Shown piece after piece: positions 1 to 9,300 of a stretch of 64,000 bases of DNA. The translations under genes and the position numbers were made by a program. The notes under the pieces are model-generated. The model did not search any database and was not told the origin of the DNA. It saw nothing but the letters and a program-made list of their open reading frames with translations. This DNA is from Paenibacillus ginsengarvi (GTDB lineage Bacteria; Bacillota; Bacilli; Paenibacillales; NBRC-103111). The stretch spans positions 1-64,000 of the forward strand of contig NZ_RBAH01000035.1 of NCBI RefSeq assembly GCF_003626695.1, in the 5' to 3' direction. The stretch's first letter is position 1, and each line of letters begins with the position of its first letter.

Positions 1-232
1 CTTTCAGTTCGCGTTCTCGCTGCTGGAGAAGTTGTTCCAATTCACGCATGCGCTGGGCGCTGGCCACAGGCTCGTTCTCGAACTGCCGATACTTCGCCAG
101 CCATTTGTGTAGCGTGCTGGTCGGGATATTCAGTTCAAGAGCGATGTCCCCGAGCGACTTCGTCTGTTCTTGGATGTACTTCACCGTCCGCTGTTTAAAT
201 TCTTCATTGTAGTGCTGCCGTTGTTCACTCAT
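1..232 (-). CDS. IS3-family transposase OrfA (partial, runs off the left edge)
   Basis: The minus strand reads an ATG at 232 preceded by AAGGAGGTG, giving 77 visible residues starting MSEQRQHYNEEFKQRTVKYI. The order is an N-terminal helix-turn-helix (about residues 10-50, with SLGDIALELNIPTSTLHKWL as recognition region) followed by an acidic/Gln-rich coiled-coil start (RELEQLLQQRERELK). This is the DNA-binding OrfA layout of IS3-family elements, in which OrfA helps the DDE OrfB by frameshift fusion. OrfB would lie beyond base 1. Whether the copy is intact cannot be judged here. Confidence 0.85.
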   Translation of the reverse strand, partial: MSEQRQHYNEEFKQRTVKYIQEQTKSLGDIALELNIPTSTLHKWLAKYRQFENEPVASAQRMRELEQLLQQRERELK

Positions 233-277
233 GTGAACACCTCCTTGATAAGCTTATTATTAGGCTTTTCTTAAGCT

Positions 278-300
278 GGTGTCCACTATTTACTCTAACA
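278..300. mobile_element. Probable terminal end of the IS3-family element
   Basis: Just upstream of OrfA the minus strand reads a segment containing AGTGGACACC, a core common in IS3-family terminal repeats, with a TG terminus at base 300. The element therefore probably ends near 300 and extends left out of the window. The partner end and target duplication are not visible, so the exact boundary is inferred. Confidence 0.5.
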
Positions 301-533
301 GCATCTTGTTCCGTTATTCGGAGAGGTGTAAGGAAATGCAGCGATTAGCGGAAGTTCCAGTTCCGTTACCGTTACGCGCTGCCGTCGGCGTCCGTCGCCC
401 CCGTACTGCGTGCGGCTTGCCAATGCAGATCGTACTTGGCCTTCTATCGACACTATCTCCGACCGCTATCATGTAAGCCGCCAACGTGCACTCGGGATTC
501 GCGCATGGGAATGGGCGGGTCAGCCGACCCGAT
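301..533. other. Intergenic, no gene recognised
   Basis: Between the IS end and the ceramidase-like gene. Two short open frames here lack ribosome sites and recognisable motifs. A small GGGTC/GACCC hairpin near 510-525 could weakly end the minus-strand gene, but it has no T-tract. Confidence 0.5.
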
Positions 534-1745
534 TCAGTCCCGCGCCATCAACCGTTCCAGCAGTCCGACGGCGGCTTCGGTAAAAGGCTCGCAGGCCGAA
601 GCCGTATAAGGCGTCGTCTTCATCTCGTAGCCTCCCAGGCCGTCGGCGAACGCTTTTGCAGTCGGCAAGTAGCCGGTGTATCCGTTGCCGAGGCTGCAAA
701 ACAGCGTATGGGCAAAAGGTGATCTCGGCTTGATATGGCCGACGTAGCCGTTGAATATTTCCCCGGAAGCCGTCAGGATGGCCAAATCCCCGATACGGAT
801 CCCCACAAGCGTAACGTCCAGGTGCGAACGGTGAAATCCGTTCACAGTGGGCAGCTTCACGATCGTTTGCATCGCATCAAGCGGCACGGCGGCTACGGTT
901 TCCACGCGGCGAATCGTTTCGGCGATATCGGCATACAGCCGCTGCCCCGCTTCGATCACGAGCGGATACGTATCTTCCTTCCAGCCGCTTGTAGGACCGC
1001 AAACGAGCGGGCCGACATCCCCGGTAAAACCTTGCAGGAACAACGAAACAAACCCGTCCCCGTATTCGTTCTCGACCGTATTCATCGCTAATCCCACCAT
1101 CTCGGAGCTGATCCGGTTCGCTTTGTTCCAAACAATCGTCGGATGTACCGCGCAATTGACGAAACTGCCGATCGGCTTGCCTTCGAACGATTCAAAGATC
1201 AGCACCTGCAGCGTCCGGTCTACCGGAAGCGAATCGTTCGCTTTTAGAGCCGGCCTGCGGTTTGCGGATATGCTGCAAGTCCCCGAGCCGACTTTCAGCC
1301 GCACTGGGACGAGCGCTGCGGTTAGCTCGCGTATTTTGTCGCCTATGCGGTTTGTATACTTCTCGCTGAAGTGGACGGGGGCGCTGTGCGTATGCGTAGC
1401 ATTGACGGACACGCGATCTTCCATGGTGCCTGCCGCTTCCGCCCACGACCGTCTCGTGCCGGACGGAAACGTATTGCTGAATCCCCGATACAGCCATGGA
1501 CGTCCCGACGGATCGGGCACCTGCACGAAATCCTCGTTCGACAGACCACAGTCCGGACAAACGATGACGCAGCGGTTAGGCCCATCATCAAGCACGACGA
1601 TTCTGGCGTACAGATCGTCCAAAATATCCGTTGCCGGGTTCGCTGCATACTGGAACGGGTCGTAGCCCTGCAAAGGCATCGTTTCCTCCGGGGTGATGTT
1701 CACCTTACCGAACGCGGCCATTAAGGTTCCGGTCAAATCGTTCAC
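534..1745 (-). CDS. Neutral/alkaline non-lysosomal ceramidase-like protein
   Basis: 403 residues, GTG start at 1745 with a weak GGCGAG site. The chain starts with the fold-typical AAFGKVNITPEE and carries probable zinc ligands in NATHTHSAP (His118, His120) and AVHPTIVW (His201), plus QGFTGDVGP near 239-246, the equivalent of the GD(V)SPN motif of ceramidases. This matches the N-terminal catalytic domain of the neutral ceramidase family. There is no signal peptide and no C-terminal Ig-like domain, so it is a short cytoplasmic version. Such Paenibacillus proteins are usually annotated only by domain. Ceramide as substrate is unproven; another amide of a lipid or sugar is equally possible. It is a single-gene unit with its own promoter. 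Confidence 0.75.
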   Translation of the reverse strand: MNDLTGTLMAAFGKVNITPEETMPLQGYDPFQYAANPATDILDDLYARIVVLDDGPNRCVIVCPDCGLSNEDFVQVPDPSGRPWLYRGFSNTFPSGTRRSWAEAAGTMEDRVSVNATHTHSAPVHFSEKYTNRIGDKIRELTAALVPVRLKVGSGTCSISANRRPALKANDSLPVDRTLQVLIFESFEGKPIGSFVNCAVHPTIVWNKANRISSEMVGLAMNTVENEYGDGFVSLFLQGFTGDVGPLVCGPTSGWKEDTYPLVIEAGQRLYADIAETIRRVETVAAVPLDAMQTIVKLPTVNGFHRSHLDVTLVGIRIGDLAILTASGEIFNGYVGHIKPRSPFAHTLFCSLGNGYTGYLPTAKAFADGLGGYEMKTTPYTASACEPFTEAAVGLLERLMARD

Positions 1746-1769
1746 CTCGCCATATAATTTACTAATTAA

Positions 1770-1798
1770 AATATATAACGATTTTTGTAGGTTGTAAA
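1770..1798 (-). promoter_or_regulatory. Promoter of the ceramidase-like gene
   Basis: On the minus strand TTTACA (1798-1793) is followed after exactly 17 bases by TATATT (1775-1770), a good sigma-A arrangement about 25 bases upstream of the GTG start. Confidence 0.6.
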
Positions 1799-1912
1799 TT
1801 GAGTCCAGGAAATTTTATTGCCGAATTATTTTTGCGTTTCCTACATACTTGCGCTTGTGCTATGCAATGCCTCTGATGTCCCCTTTCCCCCGGGCAATCG
1901 GATACGCCGCGA

Positions 1913-1958
1913 ATTATACCATCGTATAATACCGGAACCGTTCCCCCCGTGATACATT
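1913..1958 (+). promoter_or_regulatory. Palindromic box plus extended -10, copy 1
   Basis: ATTATACCATCGTATAAT (1913-1930) is an 18-bp palindrome with one mismatched pair, followed by ACCGG and, 20 bases later, CGTGATACATTGAATG. The same two blocks recur at 5707-5757 with the same distance. TGATACATT resembles an extended -10 (TGnTACATT). That would put the start point near 1965 and the palindrome centre near -43, an activator position. Alternatively the TATAAT inside the palindrome is the -10 and the box is a repressor operator, but no -35 fits that reading. Confidence 0.6.
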
Positions 1959-1984
1959 GAATGACAGATCAGAGGAAAGGAAAG

Positions 1985-2473
1985 ATGAGAAATGGGGCGG
2001 ATGTTATGATGCAGTGGCTTGTAACGATTCATGTGCTGTCAGCGGTGATTGGCATCGGGCCGACGTATTTCGGTCATATTTTACTGCGCAAGAAGCAGAG
2101 CCGGGAACAACTGCTGGGGTCGCTGTCGCTGTTCGGGCTGCTCAACTATTTTCCAAAAATCGGCGGCTCGATCGCCGTTGTGTCGGGGATTGTGCTCGTT
2201 GCACTGTCGGGCTGGAAGTTCTCGGACTTGTGGATTGCCGGCTCCCTGCTCCTGTATGTGCTCATCCAGGTGGTGGCGGTGGCCATGATGGGGCCAGTGT
2301 TGAAACAGCTCGTCCAATCGCTAGGCGGGACCGGGGATCATCAGGAGCGCGATCCGGCAGCGGCGGACAGTAGTTCAGTTCTGCTCGCCAAAGCAAGCCG
2401 GTTATACAATACGGCATCCATTCTGGGCATTGTACTTTTCGTGCTTATGATCTTAAAGCCGGTGTGGAGCTAA
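1985..2473 (+). CDS. DUF2269-family integral membrane protein
   Basis: About 162 residues from the ATG at 1985, chosen because AGAGGAAAGGAAAG precedes it. The ATG at 1961 would sit at or before the proposed transcription start, and the ATG at 2006 is a further option. Four hydrophobic segments are visible: one around WLVTIHVLSAVIGIGPTYFG, one around IGGSIAVVSGIVLVALSG, one around WIAGSLLLYVLIQVVAVAMM, and the C-terminal ILGIVLFVLMILKP. The early HVLSAVIGIGPTYFG segment is typical of the DUF2269 family, whose biochemical role is unknown. It is the first gene of a unit with the SDR 45 bases downstream. Confidence 0.75.
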   Translation: MRNGADVMMQWLVTIHVLSAVIGIGPTYFGHILLRKKQSREQLLGSLSLFGLLNYFPKIGGSIAVVSGIVLVALSGWKFSDLWIAGSLLLYVLIQVVAVAMMGPVLKQLVQSLGGTGDHQERDPAAADSSSVLLAKASRLYNTASILGIVLFVLMILKPVWS

Positions 2474-2518
2474 CGTTTGGACCAAAAATATTAATTATAC
2501 TGCCAGGGAGGAAATAGT

Positions 2519-3271
2519 ATGAATCGTTTACAGGGAAAAGTCGCATTCGTATCGGGAGGGGGCCGCGGGATCGGAGCGGCAGCCGCGCTTGAGCTGGCCC
2601 GGCTCGGGGCCAAGGTTGCGGTAAATTATGTGCGCCAGGAGGACGCGGCGCAGGCTGTCGTGGACCGCATCCGGCAAGCCGGAGGAGAGGCGATGCTCGC
2701 CAGGGCGGACGTCCGCGATCCCGAACAAGTAGGAGAAGCGCTGGCTTCCATTCGGGCGGCATGGGGCGATGTCGACATTCTGGTGAACAATGCGCATATG
2801 TCCTTCGTCATGAAGCCGGTAATGGGGATGCAGTGGGAGGAGCTCGCCCAGAAGCTGAACGACGAGATGAAGTCTGCCTTTACTTTGACCCAAGCCGTGT
2901 TGCCTGCCATGATCGAACGGAAATACGGAAGAATGGTCTACATTTCCAGCAATGCGGCCGATGCTCCATTGCCGTATATGGCTGCACACGGCTCGGCCAA
3001 AGCGGCACTCGAAGCGTTTGTGAAATATGTGGCGTTGGAGAGCGCTCCGTATGGAGTGACCGCGAATATCGTTTCGCCCGGACTGGTCGAAACGGAAGCG
3101 TCGAGCGTAACGCCGGAAGCGGTCAAGCAGCAGCTCGCGGCTATGACGCCGATGCAGCGTATAGCTCTGCCGGATGACATGTCGGGCGCGATTGCCTTTT
3201 TCGCCAGCGAGGAGAGCCGCTTCGTCACCGGAACCTGCACGAAAGTGAACGGCGGCATTTATATGGATTGA
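2519..3271 (+). CDS. SDR-family oxidoreductase with His in place of the catalytic Tyr
   Basis: 250 residues, ATG after GGGAGGAAATAGT. The Rossmann dinucleotide motif is VSGGGRGIGAA near residue 12, the NNAH motif is near residue 91, and the active-site serines lie in YISSNAAD. The usual YxxxK reads HGSAK (codon CAC near 2986-2988): the lysine is kept but the catalytic tyrosine is histidine. It otherwise looks like a 3-oxoacyl-ACP-reductase-type SDR, so reductase activity may be altered or may use another proton donor. It is probably co-transcribed with the DUF2269 gene. Confidence 0.85.
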   Translation: MNRLQGKVAFVSGGGRGIGAAAALELARLGAKVAVNYVRQEDAAQAVVDRIRQAGGEAMLARADVRDPEQVGEALASIRAAWGDVDILVNNAHMSFVMKPVMGMQWEELAQKLNDEMKSAFTLTQAVLPAMIERKYGRMVYISSNAADAPLPYMAAHGSAKAALEAFVKYVALESAPYGVTANIVSPGLVETEASSVTPEAVKQQLAAMTPMQRIALPDDMSGAIAFFASEESRFVTGTCTKVNGGIYMD

Positions 3272-3383
3272 GTCTGGGGGCCGGACAAGCGGCCGATCAG
3301 GCGCGTATCCAGACTATCATATCGCCTTTTTCTGGATCAGTCAGCCAGGGAAGGGCGATTTTGACGTTTTTTTTCTCTTTTCC

Positions 3384-3408
3384 AAGTCGCGCCCTACGCG
3401 GCTTTTTT
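3384..3408 (+). terminator. Rho-independent terminator after the SDR gene
   Basis: AAGTCGCG (3384-3391), five-base loop, CGCGGCTT (3397-3404), running into six T residues (3403-3408). Confidence 0.8.
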
Positions 3409-3572
3409 GCTATGTTCAGAGGCTCTGACCGTTTAACCTGATTTGTTCCGTGTCAGCCAGGTCATCCGGCTTTCGGGTACAAAAAGGATTTGGAGCGGGT
3501 GCGGCGAATCGTTTATTCAGGGAAATCGGACATCGCTTTGAAACAAGGGGAATGGTAAAGGTGCCGAACGAC

Positions 3573-5609
3573 ATGGACAAATCCGCCGCGCTTAACGGGC
3601 GGGAATCGATGAACAGGATGGATCTGAGGGAAGATCAATATATCGCCGGCCGCAGCGAGCCGCTTACCTACTTTCAGCGCTTTTTGTCAGGCGAGCCGGA
3701 AGGCCGGACGATCTGGAGTTTGTACGGAACGGCCGGCATCGGCAAAAGCTTCCTGCTCGATGCGTTCCGTCGTCAGGCGCTGCGGGCGGCCGCGGTGATG
3801 CTGCAGGTGGACAGCCGCGATTTTAACCATAAAGGAGATTTGCTGTGCCGGCAACTGCTTCGGCAACTGCCGAGCGCCAAACCGCCGCTTGCCGACCCGC
3901 TGGAAGCGGTCGTTGCCCGCTTGGAGCAATTGGCCGCAGAAACGAAGGTTGTTATCGCGCTGGATACGTACGAGGAGATGGGCGACCTCGACAGCTGGAT
4001 AAGGGAACGTTTGATCAAACGGCTGCCTGACGGTGTCCTGCTCATCGTGGCCGGCCGCTACCGGCTGAAGGACAAATGGATTCTTTCCCCCGCGCTGCGG
4101 GAGCGCATCCTGTTCCTGCCGCTAGAACAATTGACAGGGCCGGAAAGCGCGGCTTATTTGCGGCAATGCGGCATGGAGGACGAGGAACGGATCGACGCCG
4201 TCTGTCGCAGGACGGGCGGCCATCCGCTCGCGCTGTCGCTGGCGTCCGTCGTATATCCGCAAGAGGACTGGACCGGCCGATCCGGCGATTGGACGGAGTG
4301 GTTCGAGCATCTGGCCAAGACGTGGCTTAGGGAAGTGCCGGACGATTTGCTGCGCAAAGTGGTCGAGACGGCGGCCGTATTGCTGCACGTGAACAGGGAA
4401 GTGCTTCAAGCCGTCATAGACCGGGATATTGACGACGAGACGTTCGGGCAGCTCCTGTCCTTGTCATTCGTCCGCAAGACGGAGCGCGGCTGGATGCTCC
4501 ACGATCTGATGCGTTTCGCAACGCGCAAGCAGCTCGAGGAGCGGATGCCGGCCTATTTCGAGCGGCTTCGCGCCAGGGCGGCGCTATATTATACGGCGCG
4601 AATCCGCGAATCCGCTCCTTACCGGAGTACGGAGTGGGAAGTTGGCGAGCTGTTTTATTACACGGGTATCCCGCTCATCCGCTCGCTGCTTCAATCGTAT
4701 TCCCGCGGCCGGTATACGTGGGAGCTGGTGACGTCCGTGAACCTGGACGAAGGGGAGACGTATTTGCGCAAACGGCTGGAAGCGGCTACGCCGCTGATGA
4801 TATCCGGCATGGACCCGGAAACGGAGGAGCGCTACAGCGAATTCGTCGGCAAGGAAGACATGACGATGACAATCAAACATCTGGATCTGCGCACCTGGAT
4901 CGAGCTCGACCAGCAGTCGGCCATGCTGCTTCGTTCCGCGAACGGAGAAGCGATCGGACTTGCCGTTATCGTGCCGATTCATAAGGGAACCCTGCCTGCC
5001 TTAATCCGCGATCCGTTCGCAGGTCCGTACTTGCGCTCGCTGACACCGCCGGAGCTCCGGCTTCTGGAGGCCGAGCTTCCCGGACAAGCGGGCTGGTTCA
5101 TCCGGACGATCGACTATGCCGATTGGCAGAACCAGGACATGGTGCTGGAGACGATGTATTTGATGTTCTCGTATATGTGCTCGGGCGGATTGTTCTTCGC
5201 TTCTCCGCCGCCGATGGAGTTTTTTCGCGTGTCGCATCTGAATCTGGGCTTTCAGCCGGCAGAAGGTGTCGTTCACCGGAGTTATGACGGGAAGACGCCG
5301 ACCCCGACGTTCGTGCTTGATACGCGGGGGGACAAGCTGGAGGCGTTTCTACGCTTCTTGCTCAGGCGCGGCGGCCTCCCGGACGAACTGGACTTGTTCG
5401 AAGAAGGGCCGGGCAGTCAGCTTACGGAACGGGAACGGGAAGTCGTGGCCCTCGTACTCGACGGTCTGACGAATGGCGAGATCGCCAAAGCGCTGTTCGT
5501 CAGCGAAATTACGGTCAAAAAGCACGTCAGCTCGATCTACGGCAAGCTGTCGGTGAAAGGACGCGGCCAGCTAATCAAATTATTCTCCGGTAAGCCGCGC
5601 ATCGGCTGA
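3573..5609 (+). CDS. LuxR-family transcriptional regulator with N-terminal P-loop ATPase
   Basis: 678 residues from the ATG at 3573, which has AAAGGTG nine bases upstream. The frame stays open to a GTG at 3450 and an ATG at 3552, but neither has a well-spaced ribosome site. The Walker A motif is GTAGIGKS (about residues 52-59) and a Walker-B-like VVIALDTYEEMGD follows. The rest of the ATPase part resembles a STAND/AAA-type sensor with winged-helix region. The last 65 residues are a LuxR helix-turn-helix (LTEREREVVALVLDGLTNGE, then EIAKALFVSEITVKKHVSS). Such proteins are ATP- and inducer-dependent activators. It sits between two identical palindromic boxes (1913 and 5707), which makes it the best candidate to bind them; this is inference. 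Confidence 0.85.
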   Translation: MDKSAALNGRESMNRMDLREDQYIAGRSEPLTYFQRFLSGEPEGRTIWSLYGTAGIGKSFLLDAFRRQALRAAAVMLQVDSRDFNHKGDLLCRQLLRQLPSAKPPLADPLEAVVARLEQLAAETKVVIALDTYEEMGDLDSWIRERLIKRLPDGVLLIVAGRYRLKDKWILSPALRERILFLPLEQLTGPESAAYLRQCGMEDEERIDAVCRRTGGHPLALSLASVVYPQEDWTGRSGDWTEWFEHLAKTWLREVPDDLLRKVVETAAVLLHVNREVLQAVIDRDIDDETFGQLLSLSFVRKTERGWMLHDLMRFATRKQLEERMPAYFERLRARAALYYTARIRESAPYRSTEWEVGELFYYTGIPLIRSLLQSYSRGRYTWELVTSVNLDEGETYLRKRLEAATPLMISGMDPETEERYSEFVGKEDMTMTIKHLDLRTWIELDQQSAMLLRSANGEAIGLAVIVPIHKGTLPALIRDPFAGPYLRSLTPPELRLLEAELPGQAGWFIRTIDYADWQNQDMVLETMYLMFSYMCSGGLFFASPPPMEFFRVSHLNLGFQPAEGVVHRSYDGKTPTPTFVLDTRGDKLEAFLRFLLRRGGLPDELDLFEEGPGSQLTEREREVVALVLDGLTNGEIAKALFVSEITVKKHVSSIYGKLSVKGRGQLIKLFSGKPRIG

Positions 5610-5630
5610 CAAAGGGCAGTACCGCCAATT

Positions 5631-5662
5631 GCTCGCATTCCATTCGGAATGCGGGCTTTTTT
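5631..5662 (+). terminator. Rho-independent terminator of the LuxR-type gene
   Basis: GCTCGCATTCC (5631-5641) pairs over 11 positions with GGAATGCGGGC (5646-5656) around an ATTC loop, followed by six T residues. Confidence 0.9.
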
Positions 5663-5706
5663 GCATGTTGCGGCGCGGCAGCGCAGATAGGCCGTCCATG
5701 ACCACG

Positions 5707-5757
5707 ATTATACGATCGTATAATACCGGGATGAAGCCGGGCGTGATACATTGAATG
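5707..5757 (+). promoter_or_regulatory. Palindromic box plus extended -10, copy 2
   Basis: ATTATACGATCGTATAAT (5707-5724) is a perfect 18-bp palindrome. It is followed by ACCGG and by CGTGATACATTGAATG ending at 5757. Spacing from box to second block equals that of the copy at 1913. It lies directly behind the LuxR-type gene's terminator and drives the small membrane protein and the giant SLH gene. Confidence 0.65.
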
Positions 5758-5981
5758 GCATGCGGGCCGCCGCTTTCATGCGAAAGGGCGGTCGCCGGGC
5801 AGGGGCGTGTTGGTTCGGACGGGATTACTGGCCTCGTGAATACACGATAGCGGGAGTTGAAGATCCATTTGAACAGTTCGGACGAATATCGAACGGAGCG
5901 CGGGAGCTTCTGCCGGATTACGCTGCCGATGCCCGGCGCAAGGAAAGAAACGATATAACTCATTAGAGGAGGAGAATTGCT
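5758..5981 (+). other. Leader region, no confident gene
   Basis: About 220 bases between the copy 2 box and the next gene. A 71-codon open frame with a TTG start at the end of the box region has no ribosome site and no recognisable motif. It may be an untranslated leader. Confidence 0.4.
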
Positions 5982-6347
5982 TTGGCTAGAAAAATGATCG
6001 TTGGTTCCACTTTTTACTTCGTGATAGGCGTTGTTATGGGAATGGCGATGTCCATGACGGAAAACTACACATTATCTCCGGTTCACGCTCACATTAATTT
6101 GCTGGGATGGGTATCGCTGGCGCTTGGGGGCCTTATGTACCATCAGTTTCCCGATGCCGCCAGATCTAGGCTCGGCAAGTGGCATTTTTGGCTTCACATG
6201 CTTGGCATTCCGCTCATGATGGCGGGACTGGCATGTATGCTGCTGACGGGAAGCACGGTTTTCGTAGCGCTTGTTTCGGTCGGGGGCGTGTGCGTCGTCG
6301 TTGGTACGATCTTGTTTTCCATTAATGCCGTTCGGCATGTGTTGTAA
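5982..6347 (+). CDS. Small four-helix membrane protein resembling heme-copper oxidase subunit I
   Basis: 121 residues, TTG start preceded by AGAGGAGGAG. Four membrane helices fill almost the whole chain. SPVHAHINLLGWVSLALGG (around residues 31-49) and MYHQFP resemble short Firmicute proteins labelled cbb3-type cytochrome c oxidase subunit I. The conserved histidines could bind heme or a metal. It is far too short (about 120 against over 450 residues) to be a real oxidase subunit, so a sensor, nitric-oxide-related or heme-binding role is guesswork. It ends 23 bases before the start chosen for the giant SLH gene, suggesting one transcript. Confidence 0.65.
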   Translation: MARKMIVGSTFYFVIGVVMGMAMSMTENYTLSPVHAHINLLGWVSLALGGLMYHQFPDAARSRLGKWHFWLHMLGIPLMMAGLACMLLTGSTVFVALVSVGGVCVVVGTILFSINAVRHVL

Positions 6348-6370
6348 CGATGAAAAACCAAGGAGCAAAG

Positions 6371-9300
6371 ATGAAAAATCGAAATCGTATATGGCGTAAA
6401 ACGATCAGTCTGGCGTTGGCGCTTGCCGTAGGATTGGGAGGGCTGCTGCCGCAGGCGAGCAGCGGCTTCGCAGCGGATTCACCGCTGGCGGATGCGAAGC
6501 TCGCCGATGACGGGCTGCGCAGTCTGCTGACGGAATTGACGCCGGAGTCGCTCGCGGACGCTGCCAGGGCCGCAAAAGAAACAAGCGGCGACGCGGTCGC
6601 GGGCAACAAGTCCGGCTTGACAGGCGTGACCCGCTCCGTTTATGCGCCAGCTGTGCCGGTGCTGGACCCGCTGCCCGTTTATTCGAAAGCGCCGAGCATC
6701 GTCGTCACGGGCAGAGCTGAGGACGGAACTACGGTTACCATCAGCAGCAGGCTCAATAACGGAGAGCCGGTCGAGGAGGGAACGACCGCGACCGATGCTT
6801 CGCAGCGCTTCTCGTTCGAGCTTCCGCTGACGGAAGAGGGCGAGTACCGGATTACGGCGACGGCCGAAAGGGGCGGGGTGAACAGCCTAGCGTCGGAGCC
6901 GGTTACCGTTCATGCGGACCGTACGCCGCCCGGCAGGGTGGAGAATGAAACTTGGAGGCTGCTGTATCCGGCGAATACGAGTCTATTGCTGCAATGGTCG
7001 GCGCCGACCGTGCCAAACGGCCAGGGAGGCCGCATGAACGATCCGTCCGTGATCGGTTACCGCCTGTACGACAAAAGCGGTACGCTGCTTCGGGAAACGG
7101 TAGAGCAGCAGGCGATTTTTACCGATTTGCAGCCTGCCCGTCCGTACACGATCCTCGTCAGAGCGTTCGATGCCGCCGGTAACGAGTCGAGCTCCACCGG
7201 GATCTATGCCGGTACTTCGCCGGCGAACGAAGTGAGGCTGGGCGAACCGATGTACGACGTGGCGCCGGCGTTGAGCGGCGACGGAAGCACTGTTCTCTAC
7301 CAGGCCGAAGCCGATAGCCGCCTGTATATCGTCGATACGGCGACAGGCGTCAGCTCGCCGGTGAACTTAACGGACGACGGGCAGGCGCCGAACGGTTCGA
7401 TCGCGGATTTGGCGGTTAATCGGACCGGCACGGTGTTGGCCTTTACGTCGGACGCGACCAATTTGCGTGCGGCGAAGCCGTCAGGAGGAGCGAATAAGGG
7501 CGTATATATCTATTTTGCCGGTACCGGTACGCTTGAGCTCATCTCCGACCCGGCGAAGAAGGCGAGCAAGCCCAGCCTTAATGCCGGCGGCAGCCGGATC
7601 GTATGGGCCGAAGGCTCGCAGATTTATATGTACGATTTCGGCAACGGAACGAAAACGCTCGTGAGCAAGGCCGCAGACGGCGCTCCTGGCGACCAGGCCT
7701 CCGAATCGCCGGTCATTAGCGCGGACGGCAAGCGGATCGCCTACGAGACGTCGTCAACGAATTTGAAAGGGACGGAGGACATGGGCTCGTTTTCGTCCAA
7801 TGCCGTCGCCGTATACGATGTCGCCGCGGACACCCATATTTTTTTCCACGGATATAACGGATTGAGCCGCAGTATAAGCATGAGCGCCGACGGCAAATAC
7901 GTTGTGTTCCGCGCCACCCGCGGGGGCTTTGCCAAAGTGCAGGCATTCGATTTGAGGAGCGAAGACAGCCGTTTGTGGAGCGAGGATGAATTTCCCGACA
8001 GCCGTCCCAGCAGCGAAAGAAAAGACAAAGTATATGAAAAGACGTCGCTGAGCGGCGACGGACGGTATGTGGTAACTTCTCTACTCGACCATAATCCGTC
8101 TGGCAGCATTTATACGAATCATTACACCGAACGTATGGATCGGGAGACAGGGCTTGTCGATGTGGTCGGCAACCCGGGCTATAACACGGACAATGCCAAA
8201 ATCGACGAAGCCGGCAACCGGATCGTTTATGTCCGATCGGACGGTTTGTACACGTACTGCTACGGCGAATGCCGCCAGAAGCAGCCGGACGAAACGCTCG
8301 GTTCGGCGGAATGGCAGGCGCCGGACAGCGCCATGACGTCAGGCAGCCTCAATCCGGGAAGCGATATGACGATCCTGGCTACCGGGCAGCCGAACAAAAC
8401 GATCGTTGCGGATGTCGCATACCGCGAGATCCTTCAAGGCGATCCGGCCCAAGTACGCAATGTGACGAAAACGGTCGCGATGACGGAAACGCCCGCTTCC
8501 TCCGGGGTGTACCGCGCCGCCTTCCGCGTGCTCGAAGGAATGACGCAGATCGATAGCATCCAGGCAAGGCCGGAGGGCGGCGGCGCTTCAAAAGCGGTGG
8601 CCCGGCTGCCGGTTGATGTGGCCGGCAAACTGGTTATCGATGTAGCTGCCGAACACCCGGACCTGCTGTCCGGTTTGCAGTTTGTGCTGCAAAGCTCGGG
8701 AGCGAGCCGCACGACGAAACCGCTTGCCGCCGGACAAACGCATTACGAGCTCTACTGGCGGCATGTGGACGATCTGGAGCTTGAGCTTCAGGACGGCAAA
8801 AGCGGCGCGGTATATGCGCGGCAAAGCGGGCTGAGCCTTGGCAAAGGCGGCACGACGACGATTCGGCTCGTTCCGGTGTTCCCTGCTTCCTTGTCGGTCG
8901 AGGTGTTGTATGGCAGTACGCCTGTAGCCGCCGAGTTGACCTTCAAGGACGAACGAGGCGTTTCGCTCGGACGCATCCCGACGAATGCGAACGGGATCGC
9001 GCTCCTGGACGGACGTTTGGCTGGCGAGAACATAACGGTAGCCGTTGCCCCTCCCGCGGAGTATCAAACGCCCAAGGAGACGAAGGTAAGACTCGGGATA
9101 GGAAAAACGCCGCTGCAAGTATCGCTGAAGAAATGGAACGAAACGATAGACGGCTACACGCTGGATTATACCCGCCAGGTCGGCAAGTCGAGCGCCAAAG
9201 TGCCTGTCATCGGCAGCGAGGCTGCTCTCACCTTGAAAGCGGAATCCGGCCATACGATCCGCGCTCAGATCAGCAAGAGCGTGTGGAAAGGCGGCGACGC